A DNA stretch of 64,000 nucleotides, taken from Davidsoniella eucalypti (Eukaryota > Ascomycota > Sordariomycetes > Microascales > Ceratocystidaceae). Below, in pieces: positions 37,301 through 50,644 of the stretch. The DNA lies in contig RMBW01000011.1 of assembly GCA_004009845.1 (NCBI GenBank), positions 1 through 64,000 of the forward strand, written 5' to 3'. Every line of letters starts with the position of its first letter. Position 1 is the stretch's first letter. The position numbers and the translations under genes were made by a program. The notes under the pieces were generated by a model. That model was not told the DNA's origin and searched no databases. It saw nothing but the letters and a program-made list of their open reading frames with translations.

Positions 37301-39500
37301 AGGCAAAAGGCTAACCTATCGTTGCACTTGTATCTTCCAATGAGACTTGGCATTGTATAAAATAGTACATGGTCAGGCATAATATATTATGTGTTGTACA
37401 GCACAATAACAACGGCTCGGCTGGAGCATTAGAATATGCAGATATATCAAATCAAAAGTAGGACATTGCCATTCCCCTTTATCTTTGTTCTGCTTAGATG
37501 ACATGCCTATATTGAGCGTCGTGGTGGTAGAAAACAGAGGGTCTGTAATATCTACCCAACATCAAAGTCTAATACGAGGCATCACTCGTTATTCGCTTTA
37601 AGCTCCTTATGCACAAATGGCACTGTATTTTCTGAGTCACGGGCTACAAAGCAATGCACTTTCTGCTGCTCAAGGTAGCATTAGTGTGCACCTTTTGAAT
37701 ATATGTCTTCTTTTTCTCTCTTGTTCTTCTTTTAGGAACTCATACCGCCTGCACGACTACTGCAATATCGAAGATGGCGTAACATTACATAAACAATAGG
37801 CCGTAGAGATCAAGCTCGTCTATCTGTCTACATGTAAACTCTACTCAAACTCGGCCCATTCGGACCCTGCAGAATATCGCAGGCAACTTCGCTTGCAATG
37901 GCCGTTATTTGCCGGGCTGGCCACTTCTTTTTTCCCTTCTCTTTCTACGACCTAAGCGGACCTAACGCTCGGGTCATTTTTTATGCTGTTCTCTGTTTCT
38001 TTTTTATGGATGGCAAAGCCTATGGCAGCACGAACCCCGGCCAGCGGATAAATGACATCAGTCGGATGATAGAGAAAGAAGATACAAGCCACTTGCTTGC
38101 ATTGGCCCTGGCGCACGTCTGAGCTTTGCCGGCCTGAGTTTGTTTATCCCTTGTGTAAACACCTTCTCTATGCCTGTCTTGCAGCCCCTACAGCAAGTTC
38201 GCCGTTGGGTTTTCTGGCTCTTGCTTTTTTTTCGGATGGAAGAGGGGACTTTTTGGTTCTTGGTCTACATATGTTTGCTGCGAAAGGAATGAACGAGCTG
38301 AACATTGCACCGGAAATCCAGCCCAAGCTTTCTCTCTTCCGCTATATGTATTTCATAGAGCTAGGAATGCTCGCAACGGTGGACACGGGCATGAGAGAGC
38401 CCTGTGACGAAAAGAACGAGAACGATGATATACCATAGCCACATAGTATTTCTACCAGTAGCTGTCCTTCAACAAGACCAACAGTCCGGTATGGAAGATA
38501 AAAAGAACAAGAAACGACTGCTTATTTGCCTAGCTTTTTGGCTTCCAAGTCCAATTTCCCAGGATCCTCGCTAAGAAGACTGCCTGATTGGCTTTTCTCT
38601 AATATGTGGTTGGGGCCGTTCGTTTGCCCACCGGCGTCATGGACTTGACTTGGTCAAGGTGCTCAGACTATCGCTTTCAAGGCCGTCCTTAACCCTAGAT
38701 GGCTAAAAAGCTGGTGGTTAACCCTTGTTCCAGCTCTCCTTGTCCTATGGGTGTCTGTTGCTTCGTGCGTTTTCTCGTTTGCCGAGTTTGAACACCACTT
38801 TTTCCCATTGACCCGTCTAGTTGCTTTGCCAGTTCTCAAGGGGGCGTTGTCGCTGCATGATGGGCAAAGAAGAAGAAGACAAAGATGACAAGAACAAGAC
38901 AAAAGGTACTTGAGCACACAGTATGCTTTGCTCGTCAGCTCAGATACTTGCAACAAAAGCGAGCAAAACAACACGACAAGACAACAACAGGCCCAATCCT
39001 CCTCACCGGCTTAAGCCCTAGGAAAACGCCTCTGTTGGACGAGAAAGCATCATATCGTAAGCCAGCCAAAACGAAAGATGTGGAGCCATGGATAGCCTGC
39101 TCTCTGCATCGTGACTTGATTATATCAACGGCCTTTTATCGACTGGAGAACGCCAGCCAGCTTAACAATAAATCGGCTTTTATTGATGTCATACCGGCCG
39201 AGGATAGTCATAGGGCGTGGACATATAGAAATCAGACAGACTTATGTGCATAGTTCAAAACGGGAGAGATGGGCGCTTATCAACACCCTACTCCCAAAAG
39301 GGACTCCCTGCCTTGTTATGTGCTCTATGTACTATTTTCAATCCTTTTTTTCACAGGATAATGTAATTACTAGGCCAGCTCCTTCCTTCCCAGGCGTAAG
39401 GGAAAAATAGAGACAACAACACAAAAGAGGAAACAACATCTCAGTACTTAGTTACCCAAGAACGGGATCGATCAAATCACGCATTTATCCCTCCACCGGC
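34375..39500. other. Gene-free stretch upstream of the zinc-cluster gene
   Basis: No recognisable gene or RNA. A G16 run lies at 36188-36203. From about 37.6 kb the sequence becomes less AT-rich, with open frames of 110-120 codons that lack motifs and suitable starts. This part may be distal regulatory DNA of the downstream regulator. Confidence 0.5.
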
Positions 39501-40076
39501 TGGACGAACAAGGGGCAGTGGAAGGATGACTCCCCTGTGAATGAGACTGCGGTTGACAAGCTAGACAAGCTAGACAAGCCAAAAAGGCAAGCAAAAAGAA
39601 GCATTGCTTATGCCTTCTTTCTTGCCAGTGGTGTAAGCAAAGCAAAGCAATGGAGTGAAGTGAAAGATTGTTTGCGAGACAGTGATTATCAACCAGGCCA
39701 ACTATTACAGTAGCTGCCCAAGAAGTATTAAAATACGCCCCCGTCCCTTCCCTCAGTTTCGCGAATTATCTTGTTTCCAAGCAGCCAACAAGCCAGCCAG
39801 AGAAACTACCTCATTCACACCCAGTGCCTTCTTTTCTCTCTTGTTTTCCTTCCTTGATTGGCTAACCGCAACTTGCTGTCTATCCACTCATCATCTGCTT
39901 CTGAATAATATAAATACTCTGCTTCTGCCCTTGCTCATCAAGGCTTCTTTTGCATCAAGACAGCATTCTGCCTCTTTGCCTATTCCTCTTCTCTTGGTTG
40001 GCTATCTCATAGCATTCTGTGATATCATTACAACAGACTTCTTTTCTTGTACATTTCATCTCTTCGTTTGCCCATC
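39501..40076 (+). promoter_or_regulatory. Promoter/5' leader of the zinc-cluster gene
   Basis: TATAAATA at 39908-39915 is followed by pyrimidine-rich sequence up to the ATG, a layout common for fungal promoters. Short direct repeats of GACAAGCTA lie near 39555-39575. The frame overlapping the start codon has no ATG of its own, so no upstream ORF competing through a clear ATG was noted in that frame. The transcription start cannot be placed by eye. Confidence 0.4.
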
Positions 40077-41551
40077 ATGAGCTACTATTCCGGCGGCTAT
40101 GACGGGCGCCAACAGGCTGGCGAAGGTTCTTCTCGCAAGCGTTACTCTACTGGCAGCTCGATCCCGCATGGCACATCAGCATCAGCATCAGCTCAACAGC
40201 GCCAGACTCGCCTTCCAGAGCTTTCTACGCTGCTGAACGGCCCTGGCTCCGAGCAGACTCGGCCCAGCGAAAGCCACGATCCTGCTCATCGCCACTCTAT
40301 TGCTTCGCATGAGATACCACTACACATGCGTTCCGATCCCAACGTGTCGTTCTATCGCGGGGCGCCTCCCCCAGCACCAGGCCGCAATCAGCTTCAACCT
40401 CAGCCGTCTTCTCAGCCTCAGGCTACGCATATGTCTCAGCAGCAGCGGCCAGAAGTTCTCGACTACAACTTAGCACACCCCTTGCCCGGCCAGCCGCCAC
40501 GCCAGCGCACCTCCATTGCCTGCCGTTACTGCAGAAAGCGCAAGGTATGTTGTTCCGCCACCTCTTCATCTCACCTTCTATCACATACTAACTATACCTT
40601 TCCATTAAGATTCGCTGCTCTGGATTCTCCAACTCCCCTGGAGGACGTTGCCAGAACTGCTCCCGCATGAACCAAGAGTGTGTCTTCCAACCAGTTTCGT
40701 CTACTATGGGTATCGGTATCCAGGCTGCCTACATCAACGTAGAACGGCACTTAGCGCCATACTATGGTGAGTCAACCCAGTATGGCGAGCCAATTCAGTA
40801 TGGCGAGCCAAGTCGGGAAGAATTCATGCAACAGGAAGCAGTGGCACGGAAACTAGCAAGAGAGGAGGCAGACAGAGACGAGGCGGAAAGACGCAATGCG
40901 CAAAGACAGGCGGAAGCAGCCGAGGCCGAAAGACGCAATGCGCTAAGACAGGCGGAAGCACTGAAACAGAATAGCTCAGGTGCCCTCTATAGCGGATATA
41001 GCGCTAGAACATACCCGTCACAGGGTCACCCGTCACAGGGTCTGAATGATGAGGACCCTTCTGACCACGAACCAGGCATGGTACACTACAACGACTCGCC
41101 CGTGTGCCGCAAGCGCCGCTCCAGCAGCATATCTTCTGGCGACAGCGAGCGCCAAATGCCGCCTGTCATCAGCATCGATGGCCGCTCAAAGTCTCGCCAC
41201 AAGCAGCCTTCTCAGCGGTCTCCTGCCGAGATGCAAGGAAAGCCCCCGTCGGTGACTTCATACTACACCGCACGCGATCAAACCAGCATGAACTTTAATG
41301 GCAATGTGAGCCGTACTGGATCGCCTACCATGAATGGCAGCTTGCTTGGACCTTATGGCAGTGATACGGCTCTTGGAAATTCTCAGCCTGTGCCGGCGTT
41401 CATCACAGGACCCCGCAGCAACTCGTCTGGCTCGCCTGCTCCTTCGCCACCCCCCTCCGTCATGAAAATCAACATGCTTTTGGATGATTACGGCGCGGCT
41501 AATATGGATCGCTCTATGCTACAGCGCCTTGGCCGTGGCGGCTTCCGCTAA
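40077..41551 (+). CDS. Zn(II)2Cys6 binuclear cluster transcription factor (2 exons)
   Basis: Exons are 40077-40544 and 40610-41551, giving 469 residues. The intron has donor GTATGT, branch ACTAAC and acceptor TTAAG, and it splits the zinc cluster. Joined, the cluster reads C149-X2-C152-X6-C159-X10-C170-X2-C173-X6-C180, with basic residues RKRKIR between the second and third Cys, as in Gal4-type DNA-binding domains. The N-terminal 148 residues are S/Q/P-rich and probably disordered, with a short SASASA microsatellite. After the cluster comes a YGE/P repeat and a charged coiled coil (about residues 240-285) with a duplicated AERRNAxRQAEA block. The rest is S/P-rich. No fungal-specific transcription factor domain (middle homology region) is seen, so it is a short-form regulator. 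It is nuclear by inference; targets are unknown. Confidence 0.85.
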
Positions 41552-44500
41552 CCTCAGACTTCCTCACCAACTCCCATCTAATGGCTTATATCTTTTTCCT
41601 TTGCTTCGTCTCTTTGTTTAATTCTGCCCTCACGTCCCGACACATGCGCAGCTGGCCTCACCTTTATTCTTCTTCTCGATAACGTCCCCCATCTTTTCTT
41701 TGCTACTTACCTTTTTTATTACTCTTTTTATTCCATGTTTTTTTTTCCTACGTCTTTGGTTCAAAAAGAATAGCTACTGCCTCGCGGCATTGCGGCCTGA
41801 TATAATACCCCCATTCTTTTGTACAGAGTATCGGCCCTACGATGTTTTGACTACTCTCATTTGCTGCCCTCCCCCTGTTTTGTCTGTTTGGATATCTTTT
41901 CATTGGTCGATTGTTGTCGTTATTTGCCCGTTTTTTTTTGGTTTCTTCTACGGGAGAGCTTGTTTGACGACTTGTCAGCCAGTGTTCTTTTTGGCTGGTT
42001 GGCTAATGTCTAAGTTTCTTGCGTGTTCTTTGTGTGCTTATCCTTTTCGATTCTATCTTGTATTTTCTTTTTCGATGTATCTTTGCCAAATGTAAGCAAA
42101 AAAACAAACAACTGGCTTCAGATCTGTATCCTTTGCCCGGCTATTCACGGCAATGGGCCAGATCCCGACAAAAGGTTGTTGATGATGTTATGACTTTTTT
42201 CTTTTTTGATTTTCTTCTTTTTAATTGATATATACTCCTGCTTGATTATTTGAAAATCTCTTCCTGTACTCGCATACTTTATCTTCGTCTCGTATCTTCT
42301 TGATGCAAATGTTGAATATTATTTTATATTATGATGTAGACTTGATCTATCGGTGAATTGACTTTCACACTCGCTTCAGCCTGGAAATAGACTTGTATTT
42401 CGAAAAAAAGACGTCCTTTTTTCGACGTGAAACTCTCATCATACGACGAGAACTCTTTATTATTTCATGGGTATGTGAGTGTTATTTTTTATTTTTTTTA
42501 TAGTATGTAGTGGAACATGACGGGCTTGTCATGTACGGTCAATGTGGTACCTATCTATATATATTTTACAAAGGTTTTCTTTTTTTTTCTGCCTAAATTT
42601 ATGATTTACTACATGGAATTGCGGAAATTAAGGATGATAATGAAATTTGGTGTTATTCTCTACTTGGGATATCGCAAGTTAGATGAAGAAGGAAAACGAA
42701 GCAATATAAAATTCTCGTGGCAATTTTTCTTGTTCTTTTCTTCTTCTTCTTGCCATGGCCGATGTTTGGGGGCTAAAAAGGTCAAAGCAGAAGAGCAATG
42801 CATATAAACACGGAGATGTGGTCATATTTGTTTGCTATGCTGTATCCTACCACAACATAGAGACAAAAGGTCTGGGGGTTTTCTTTTTTCTTTTTTAGCG
42901 AACCTAGTAACTTGATATTCCTGTCTTTTTTTTTCTTCTTTAGAAAGGGCAGGCTGTCTCAGTATTGGAGACACATTTGTTGAAAATCTGGTTCTTAGCA
43001 TCCCAAGGTTAGACGAAGATGAAAAGTAGAAAGAAAAAAAAAAAAGAAAAGAAAAGAAAAAAAAAAGAGTTGCCGGGAAAAAAGTACATTTGGTAAACTG
43101 GAAGCGGTGAGGGCACAATTTTGGGGACGGGGATTTTCTTTTTCTTCTACTTTGCGTATTTTCCTCATATACGTAGTTCAAAGTGTAATCTTTTCAATCA
43201 ACTTGCGGAGAAAAGTTGAAAAGAAAAAAAAAAAAAAGAAAAGGTTTATTCAGATATTGGCCCTAGTTTGGTTTCGGGCGGAAGTCTGCGGTAGGACAAA
43301 CAAACAAACAGGGGCTCAAGAAAAAGAAGGGTGCATAGTTATATTACAAGTGTATAGGAAACCGTCTCGTTGTTTTCTCTACTGAAAACTTGATATTGCA
43401 GACCATCTAATATGTACATACTCACTAGAATACTCACCGCATTGATGGAACTATGTAATATAATACGCAGAACAAAAGAAAGCTCCATCTATATAGCACC
43501 CACCTTTACTAAATAAAATAGTAGTTCACTACCATCCCCCTTTATACCATATATCGTTTCTTACTAGTTATATGTATATAAAATACATAATACATGTTTA
43601 CCGTATATAAGACAAAGTAAACGAGACAAGGAGAAATCCTACAGCGAAAGCTCTAAACGACATAGTGTTATCCTATCATGATTTCCTGCTCGGTTCATGG
43701 CTTTCCCCGGTTGACTTGGCAGAGATTTCGATCCGATTCAGAGCCGGCGCGAGGAACGCCGTAGAAGTATTTCTTTCCATTGTTAGCTGCAAAAAAAACA
43801 GGCTTGTACTAACACTAGTCGTGTACGTACACATTCTCATTATCGGAGCTAGTCTTATTATTTGCTCCTTTGCAGTGATCTTCCAAGGCCTTTGGTACTT
43901 TTCTGTTCTTATTTTTATATCTTTCAAAGCTAAGCTCTATTTATTGGGATTCTACTATATTGACTAGTGTATATCATGACTCCTTTCCGGTCACTCTCTC
44001 TTTGGCCTTCCTTGGGTCCTCCTTCGGAAGAAAAAAAAAAGACTCCACACATCGGCCATGCCTAAATCCAGTATCACTTAGCGTTGAGAAAAGAACGAGA
44101 CTTAGAAGAAAAGTAGCTATTAGTTTGGTACTAAGAAGTAGTACTCACTCTTTAGCCAACTTGCGGACCGCGGTAGATCACATGGCACTTATTCTCTCCC
44201 ATCCCGGAGGTTATAAATCCCACCGAAACTAAAAATCCAAGTCGGAAGAAGAAAAAGGAACCCCCCCCCTCCCCTTCCAAAAGGTAAAAATAAAAGACAA
44301 GAAAAAAAAATCTGCCAGCTGTAAAGAGTGATCCCCATTTTATATTAGCTTCGGGCAAGAAGACATGCAGAATCTATGGTCTGTGGTCCGACCGTCGGCC
44401 CGTTGTACCACTTTCCTACCCACGAAAAATACAACCAACTAATCGTGACGACAGGCAACCAAGGCAGGCAGACGGGTAGAGAGAAGAGAGACAAAGGACA

Positions 44501-47500
44501 GAATGAAGGGGAGACAGTGCCCATCTGTACCACATTAGACCATACGAAGTTATTGACTAAAACATCCCATATCTAGTGTAGTCCTTGGTCGAAATCTGAT
44601 ATGTGTACAGGCCACTAGCCTTCCCTAAAGTCTTCAATGTTCTAGAACGACAAGAAAAATACGGTAATGGCATGAATACGATTAGCTGTAATGTCTTGCC
44701 ACTCTGCGTATACAGATACGTGATAGTCTGATCTGGATTAGACAAAACTCTCGAGCCCTTTATCTTCTCTTCTCTTTCTTGCCAGTTCCGGGATCATTGG
44801 CGGTATTGGATCGTACGAGAAATCCTGCACCTTGTATCTCTTACCCAAACTGATTCTCTCTTACGAGGGGTGGAAGGAGGAGACTGGCTTTCCTCATCAA
44901 ATCAATATATTTGATTCAGAAAGTGCTTTCTAGGCAATGTCTTGTCGTGCGTGAGGTGAAGAAAAAGGAATCAATAGGATGCGTATTTCTTGCATCGGTT
45001 TAGGTTCGCAGGGGGGCTGGCTGTTAACATCTTTCGTTCCTATGATTAACGGCATGAATAGTCGGATATCTGTAGATGGAGAGGGGGTGTGCACATCTGT
45101 CGGGTTGTCGGAGGTTTTGCTCTCTATTGCCAGTAGAAAACTATAGGACAGGATACTAGTATATACATCTGTTTACCAGGTGTTCAAGTCTTCACGCTTG
45201 GTTCAGATGCTCGGACTTTAACAAGGGGAGGGGGTAGACACCATCTTGGGAAATAAAAAAAGAAACAAAAAAGGGAATAGATCGTAAAAAGGCCAGCAGA
45301 AAATAAAAAGGTCTGACCGTCTCTTCTAGCCATGAGAAGGAAGAGCTTGGTTTAGGATGGGTTGGACTCGGCCTCGATCAAAGTCTTTGGATAGCGAGTG
45401 GAACTCTGAGGCAAGCTTGGGATTGCCATAGTAGTCTTTGATTTTTTTCTTCTTTTTTTTCTTCTTCCCTTTGCTGCCATAACATCGGCCAAAAGAGGTC
45501 GACTGAGGCAGGGGCTTGAAGATAAAAATGGGAAGAAAAAGGCTAGGATAGGCCTTTTTGCATCAGGCCGATATTTTGGTATTAGATCTTCTTCACATAG
45601 CTACGTAGATGGACTTTTTTCCTTATTTTTTTTCTTGTTGTCTTACTCACAATGCAACCACTCACTACTCCCTTTCCCTCTTCTCCATGCCCATTTCATG
45701 GCTCCCAACACCCTGCCAACACATACATTAACTATCCAGAACCACTACCTTGCCCTATTATAGTGACAGTTGCAGTCATAGTCAACTACAGCCGGAACCA
45801 CGGGCACATCTGATAGTATAGAACAGGATCTTTACCTTTGGGCCTAGAAGAAGGGGAACCTCAACTATCGTACCCCAAGAAAGGGAAGAAAAGGGGATCA
45901 TGACTTCTAGATTTCCCTTGTCCTTGTTGTATCTCTTCCTTGGGATGTTTGTATCTATTCTCAACTGTGGTGACTAGGTCTCCCCTTCCAGACCACTCGG
46001 CCTATGATTTGCCTAACAGCCTGGTTTTTTACCTGGTTCTAGTCCTGGTTCCGTCTCCGCAGTCTCTATGGGCAGGTCAATAAAGAAAAAGGGTATGATA
46101 ACGAACTAACGCTTGAATAAGCAAGTCAAGTCGCAAATCATGCGCACCCTGCCTTTTTGTCTTTTTTTCTTTTCTTTCCCTTCTTCCTTTGCTTTCATGT
46201 CCAGTTCGTACAAAAAGTAGGCTATCTAGTGATTTTCTGTTCACCGGCATCGCTCGACAAAATCCAGGTAGCTGGGTCTTGCATAAAGACCGCTGCCAGT
46301 AGAGTCGTAGTGGTACTACTATAATAAAACCCCATAGTCAATATTTCAGGCTGATATAGGAGCTCCGAGAGCTAGTGTGCTCTTCAAGATGGTCCGTCTG
46401 ATATATCGCTCCTCACATCTCTTCGTCCCTTAGACTCTGCTATCTCCATGGATAGGTAAGTTATATGTAAACTAGGCCATTTCTTTTACGTTTATACAAA
46501 GATATATATCTAGGTGAATAACAACACCCCCTTCCCACAGACCTTTTCCATGTTCTGCATTTTGTTTCTTGGTGAAATAATGACATGGCAATAGACCTAC
46601 TAAGAGGCAAGACAGTAATAGATATGCAACGCCAAGGAGATGTGTAATGCGCGTGCTGGGAGGTTCTATAGCACCGGCTGCGCAGGGTGTGTTGTCATCT
46701 CCATGGCCAAAAGTACCGGCAGATCTTGGCTCATTTAATAACAAGATATAACAAATGAGGATGTACTGTGGTGTTGGCCCAGTATTACTCGACTACCATT
46801 CGCAAGGTCTGACTGCCATAATCAAGTAGTTAAACCCACAAGATAGTGCCAGATGGGTGATTGATCCATATTGCCCTACGGACCTGAAGCTAGCGGTTGA
46901 GTGGGGATGGGGCAGACAGAACGGGTCTAATAAAAAGATGCACGATATTCCTGAGCCTGCCTACTCTCTCTTGGTCTTTGGCACTCGTTCATCTTTTTCT
47001 TCAATACATCAAGCGAGCTGGCATCGGCTACTGTTCTTGGGTTAGTGATTCTGATTCGTTTCGAGATAGGGTCACTGAATTACCTAGCTCTGTCACTATG
47101 ATGACATCGTATAGGGATTCTATGAGTTACAGAGAGACGCACAGCCATTTTTGAGGTACTACCGCACCACCATGCTTGTTTCCTTGTCTCAATTCTGTCC
47201 CGCATTTCTAGGCTGCTTGCTATGGTAGTATGATCTTGTCGGGTAGATGTATATGTAGCAAAAGAGAACCAAGTACAAAAAAAAACAGGCCTCGGGCCAT
47301 ATGGAGGCTATGGCGGCATCGGGTAGCCCCTAACTTTACGGGAGATTGTATCATATATAGGGCCAGAGCGCAAGGAGCGCTACCCGGCGTTGAGTAGGTG
47401 GGTGGCTTCTCGTGAGGGCTCACAAGCATGGCGACAAGGGAGTAGCCTGTAAAGCAACTAGTAAGGAAGAAAAGAACATATAAAGAATATATTTTTTCGG

Positions 47501-47698
47501 AGCCTAAACGACGCTAGTGTAAGGTGAGAATCTTGTAGTTCATATTTTCGGCATCATAACTTTATGCTGGGGCACAGGTAAAAGAACAGTCACAAGCTAC
47601 TAGTTTAAAACACCCTGCTGACCACGAGATCACAGATGCCACCATCAGCACATCTAATCTGTGACTATTCCGCAAATAGTATGCCATTTTCGTGTCAA
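41552..47698. other. Gene-free stretch after the zinc-cluster gene
   Basis: The first 700 bases are T-rich and probably 3' UTR plus terminator. Beyond that, AT-rich sequence with A-runs (about 43030-43070, 43225-43240) and chance ORFs up to 119 codons was examined without finding motifs or splice-linked exons. No tRNA was recognised. Confidence 0.5.
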
Positions 47699-48904
47699 TT
47701 ATTCATCAGTATCGACAGTAAACGCGCTACCTAGAAAGATGGCCGGCTCATCTAGGTTATTATGCTCATAGCTATACAGTTCATGTTAATATCCAAGCTC
47801 CCACATACAGCATAATGCATATATATATATATATATGTATGTATATAACGTACCTCAAAGTTCCGACACCGCCAGCTTCCAAAATAAAAGCCGGACCGTC
47901 CTTGAGCTCAGCCCCAACCCATCGCATGGCCAAAGCCCGAAGGATATGGCCATGGGCCACTATAAGCACGTCCCCGGCGTTCGCCTTTCGAGTCGTGCCG
48001 AGCTTGGCACTCTCCATTGCAGGCTTGTGCCACTGCTCTCGGATCTCGCTAATAAGTCTATCGAGACGATTGGTTATATCCGTCGGGCTTCTGTGAGCGA
48101 TATGTCAGCAAAATGTTCAATTATTCCAACTGTCCATCTACAGACGGCTAGCTTTGCAAAGGTATATCGAGAGTGTGTGTAAAGTTGTTCATATAAAGTT
48201 GAAGAACTTATGCTTACTCTCCATCGGGGCATCCATCAGCCCAAATGTCCCATACATCGGAGATTCCCTGATCGCCATGCCGGGCTCGGATTTCTTTGCT
48301 GTCGATTCCTTCATATATACCATAGTCCCATTCACGCACGTCCTGTGTGACTTCTATCTGAGCGGCACAAGAGGGCCCAGGTATGCTTTCAGAGGCCCCG
48401 TGGCGTGTCCATGGTAGAGGGCACTTGGTATCGAGATTTAGAAGTTCGAAGGTTCGCTGAGCACGGCATCGGGGTGAAACATAACTAGAGGTAGGTTAAC
48501 ACGTTAGGATAAAAATGTTGATGTCATAATTTTCATCTTCCATATGATCATTCTCCTGGGCTGTAACTGAAGCTCTCATGCTTGCTGTTTCTCACGGAGT
48601 TGCTCAGGACCCGGTGAAACGCCTGGGTTTGAATTTGGGGTAATTATTGTTTCACAAGAATTGCTAGTTCTCTGCCACTCATAACTCGCCAAGCTCAACT
48701 TGATTGTATAATTTGTCAAACTTACATGTGAACCAATGCCTTGGGTACGATCAATCTATCATTGCCGACCAATGCTTTACCCGTTGCCCTCATGCGCTTT
48801 TCCCCGTTAGCTGTCAGCGGAATATCCGTTCTGCTGGTGTGACGCCCATCTAGCGACCACTCAGTTTCACCGTGGCGAACAATAAACAGACGCGGGGTTG
48901 TCAT
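47699..48904 (-). CDS. SHB17: Histidine phosphatase, SHB17-like sedoheptulose-1,7-bisphosphatase (4 exons)
   Basis: Exons on the minus strand are 48904-48726, 48484-48218, 48090-47854 and 47771-47699, giving 251 residues. Donors are GTAAGT, GTAAGC and GTACGT; all joints keep frame. The N-terminal LFIVRHGETEW holds the phospho-accepting H11. REWDYG (110-115) supplies the acidic residue, and IVAHGH holds the second catalytic H195. These place it in the phosphoglycerate mutase/acid phosphatase superfamily. The motifs IWADGCPDGES, ILEAGGVGTL and YEHNNLDEPA are those of the yeast Shb17 group, which hydrolyses sedoheptulose-1,7-bisphosphate and feeds riboneogenesis in the pentose phosphate pathway. 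Intron 3 contains an (AT)n/GTAT microsatellite. Being a cofactor-dependent mutase is less likely. A generic phosphatase of the same superfamily is the main alternative. Confidence 0.8.
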
Positions 48905-50001
48905 GACTGAAGGGATGATCGGCAGGTGAAGCAATAGTAAGATAGTAATCAGAATTCGGTGAGAGGTGAAAATAGGCGATGGATTATTTCAACTATCTAA
49001 AAGCGTGAAAGTGATGGCGATTATGGCGACTGTGGTGCTCCTAGAATGAAGCTATACTATCACTTGCTTCGATTCTATCACCGAGCTTACCTAATCTGCA
49101 GTAGCGATGATGACCCATCGGAAGTAGCTAATTACAGATTAGCTGAAAAGCAACTGACTCAGCCAAACCGGAAATGTCTTTGAATATCATTATCGTTCAT
49201 GATTGTTTATTGTCCACTTCGAAACGGTGGTCGAGTTTAAGATGCAACTAGGCATTTAACCTTCATGATTCTAAACCTTGTTCAACTGGCATAACCTAAG
49301 CTTAGTGGGCGCTTTTTTTCAGTGCAGGGACATTTGCGTTTCTATAAAATTGAACCGTAATATAAACAATGCCAAAGATAAGGGCTAAGCTGCTATCAAC
49401 AGACTTGATTCTAGTGTCTCAGCAAAGCTATTGGTTTCCGTCGGGCGTTTTGTTGCCATATACCAGTCTATTCTTATGATAATATCAACCACGGTTTAGA
49501 ACAACATAGGGAATCTCGAATCGCACGGGCAACCGGGCGCTTCTGTCAATGAGATGCTTCAGCGTCTGTTTCAGTGGTCGAAATGAACAGACAGTAATGG
49601 TCTATTTCGTAGTATCAGAAAAGGCAGGGTCATCAGCAACTAACTACATATAGACATGATAACTAGTCTGCCTAGTACTCTGGATAACTTTTTAGAAAAC
49701 AGCAGTTTTTTTCGCTTGTTACTCCTCCTCCTAGTTCATTCGACATCACATATTCGCTAAAGTCGGACCTCTTATATTTGTAAAGTGCATGATAGCATAT
49801 CATACATTTTTTTATTCGATACGAGTCTTTAGGCAGTCTTCCTTCAACTGTAAAAGACAGGCTTAGTATTCTTTCTCTCCACCAAAAAAAAGGATATCCT
49901 CTGAGCATAAGGAAGCAAACTCAAAAACGAAATTACCGAAGACAGAAGAACCCCGAAAAAAGAGGCCAAAGTGTCTCTCCTCCACTAGAAAACTAGACAA
50001 A
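48905..50001. promoter_or_regulatory. Shared promoter region between divergent genes
   Basis: The 1.1-kb gap separates the SHB17-like gene (-) and the S/T/P-rich ORF (+). Nothing else coding was seen. No single strong regulatory motif stands out. Confidence 0.35.
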
Positions 50002-50583
50002 ATGCCGGCTTTTGGCTTACTAAGATCCGTGACCTCACCACCCGATCTAGCATCAATAACGACTGCAAGACCGCCAGCCTCTTCACGCCCATCATCGTCG
50101 TCATCTTCGCGGTCGCTAGGCCGTGCCTTCTCTGCCCTGCATAACCGCTTAGTGCCACCGCCAACGGATTCTACCGCTGATTTCCAGCACCAAGCCCCGC
50201 TGCCAAGTCCCATCGAACTGCGCGATTGGCCGGCATCCAACACCACCAGTACTAGCACTAGTAATACAACATCTCCTTTAACGACAGCCGCTCCGATATC
50301 TCCTTCGCCAAGACCGTTGGTTTTTGATGAGAAAAGCCCGTCAGAACCTACCAAGCAATCTAGTATCTTCTTCCAGCAACAACAGAGGGCCCTTGACAGG
50401 ACTTTCTTCCCCGCAGTAGCTCTAGTACCACCCCAGCTGCCTCCTGTGTCTACCATCAGCCAGCGCCGGATAGGCCATCGTGCCCGCGCTCAGAGCGTTT
50501 CCGCTCTATCGACCATCCGCGAGCGTGACACTAAAAAGGCCAGTCAGCGGTCTACATCTGCGTGGAGGGAGTATTGGGATTGA
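50002..50583 (+). CDS. Hypothetical S/T/P-rich protein
   Basis: A single-exon ATG ORF of 193 residues. It is rich in Ser, Thr, Pro and Arg, with a serine run (SRPSSSSSSRS, about residues 28-38) and a Q-run near residue 125, so it is probably disordered. There is no signal peptide or membrane segment. The N-terminus is mildly hydrophobic and basic but not a clear mitochondrial presequence. Base composition is C-rich compared with its surroundings, consistent with coding. Its stop lies only 61 nt before the ATG of the next gene on the same strand. It may therefore be a separate gene, or its region may be the leader of that gene. Family not recognised. Confidence 0.55.
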   Translation: MPAFGLLRSVTSPPDLASITTARPPASSRPSSSSSSRSLGRAFSALHNRLVPPPTDSTADFQHQAPLPSPIELRDWPASNTTSTSTSNTTSPLTTAAPISPSPRPLVFDEKSPSEPTKQSSIFFQQQQRALDRTFFPAVALVPPQLPPVSTISQRRIGHRARAQSVSALSTIRERDTKKASQRSTSAWREYWD

Positions 50584-50644
50584 GTCTAGAAGCCGGCCAG
50601 GCAGACCAGAAATCGGGTTTAAAAGCATATCACCAACATCAAAC

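Noticed and set aside
49863..50456. 197-codon frame on the minus strand
   Set aside because: It is the shadow of the plus-strand ORF 50002-50583 and has acidic/valine-glycine repeats typical of an antisense reading.
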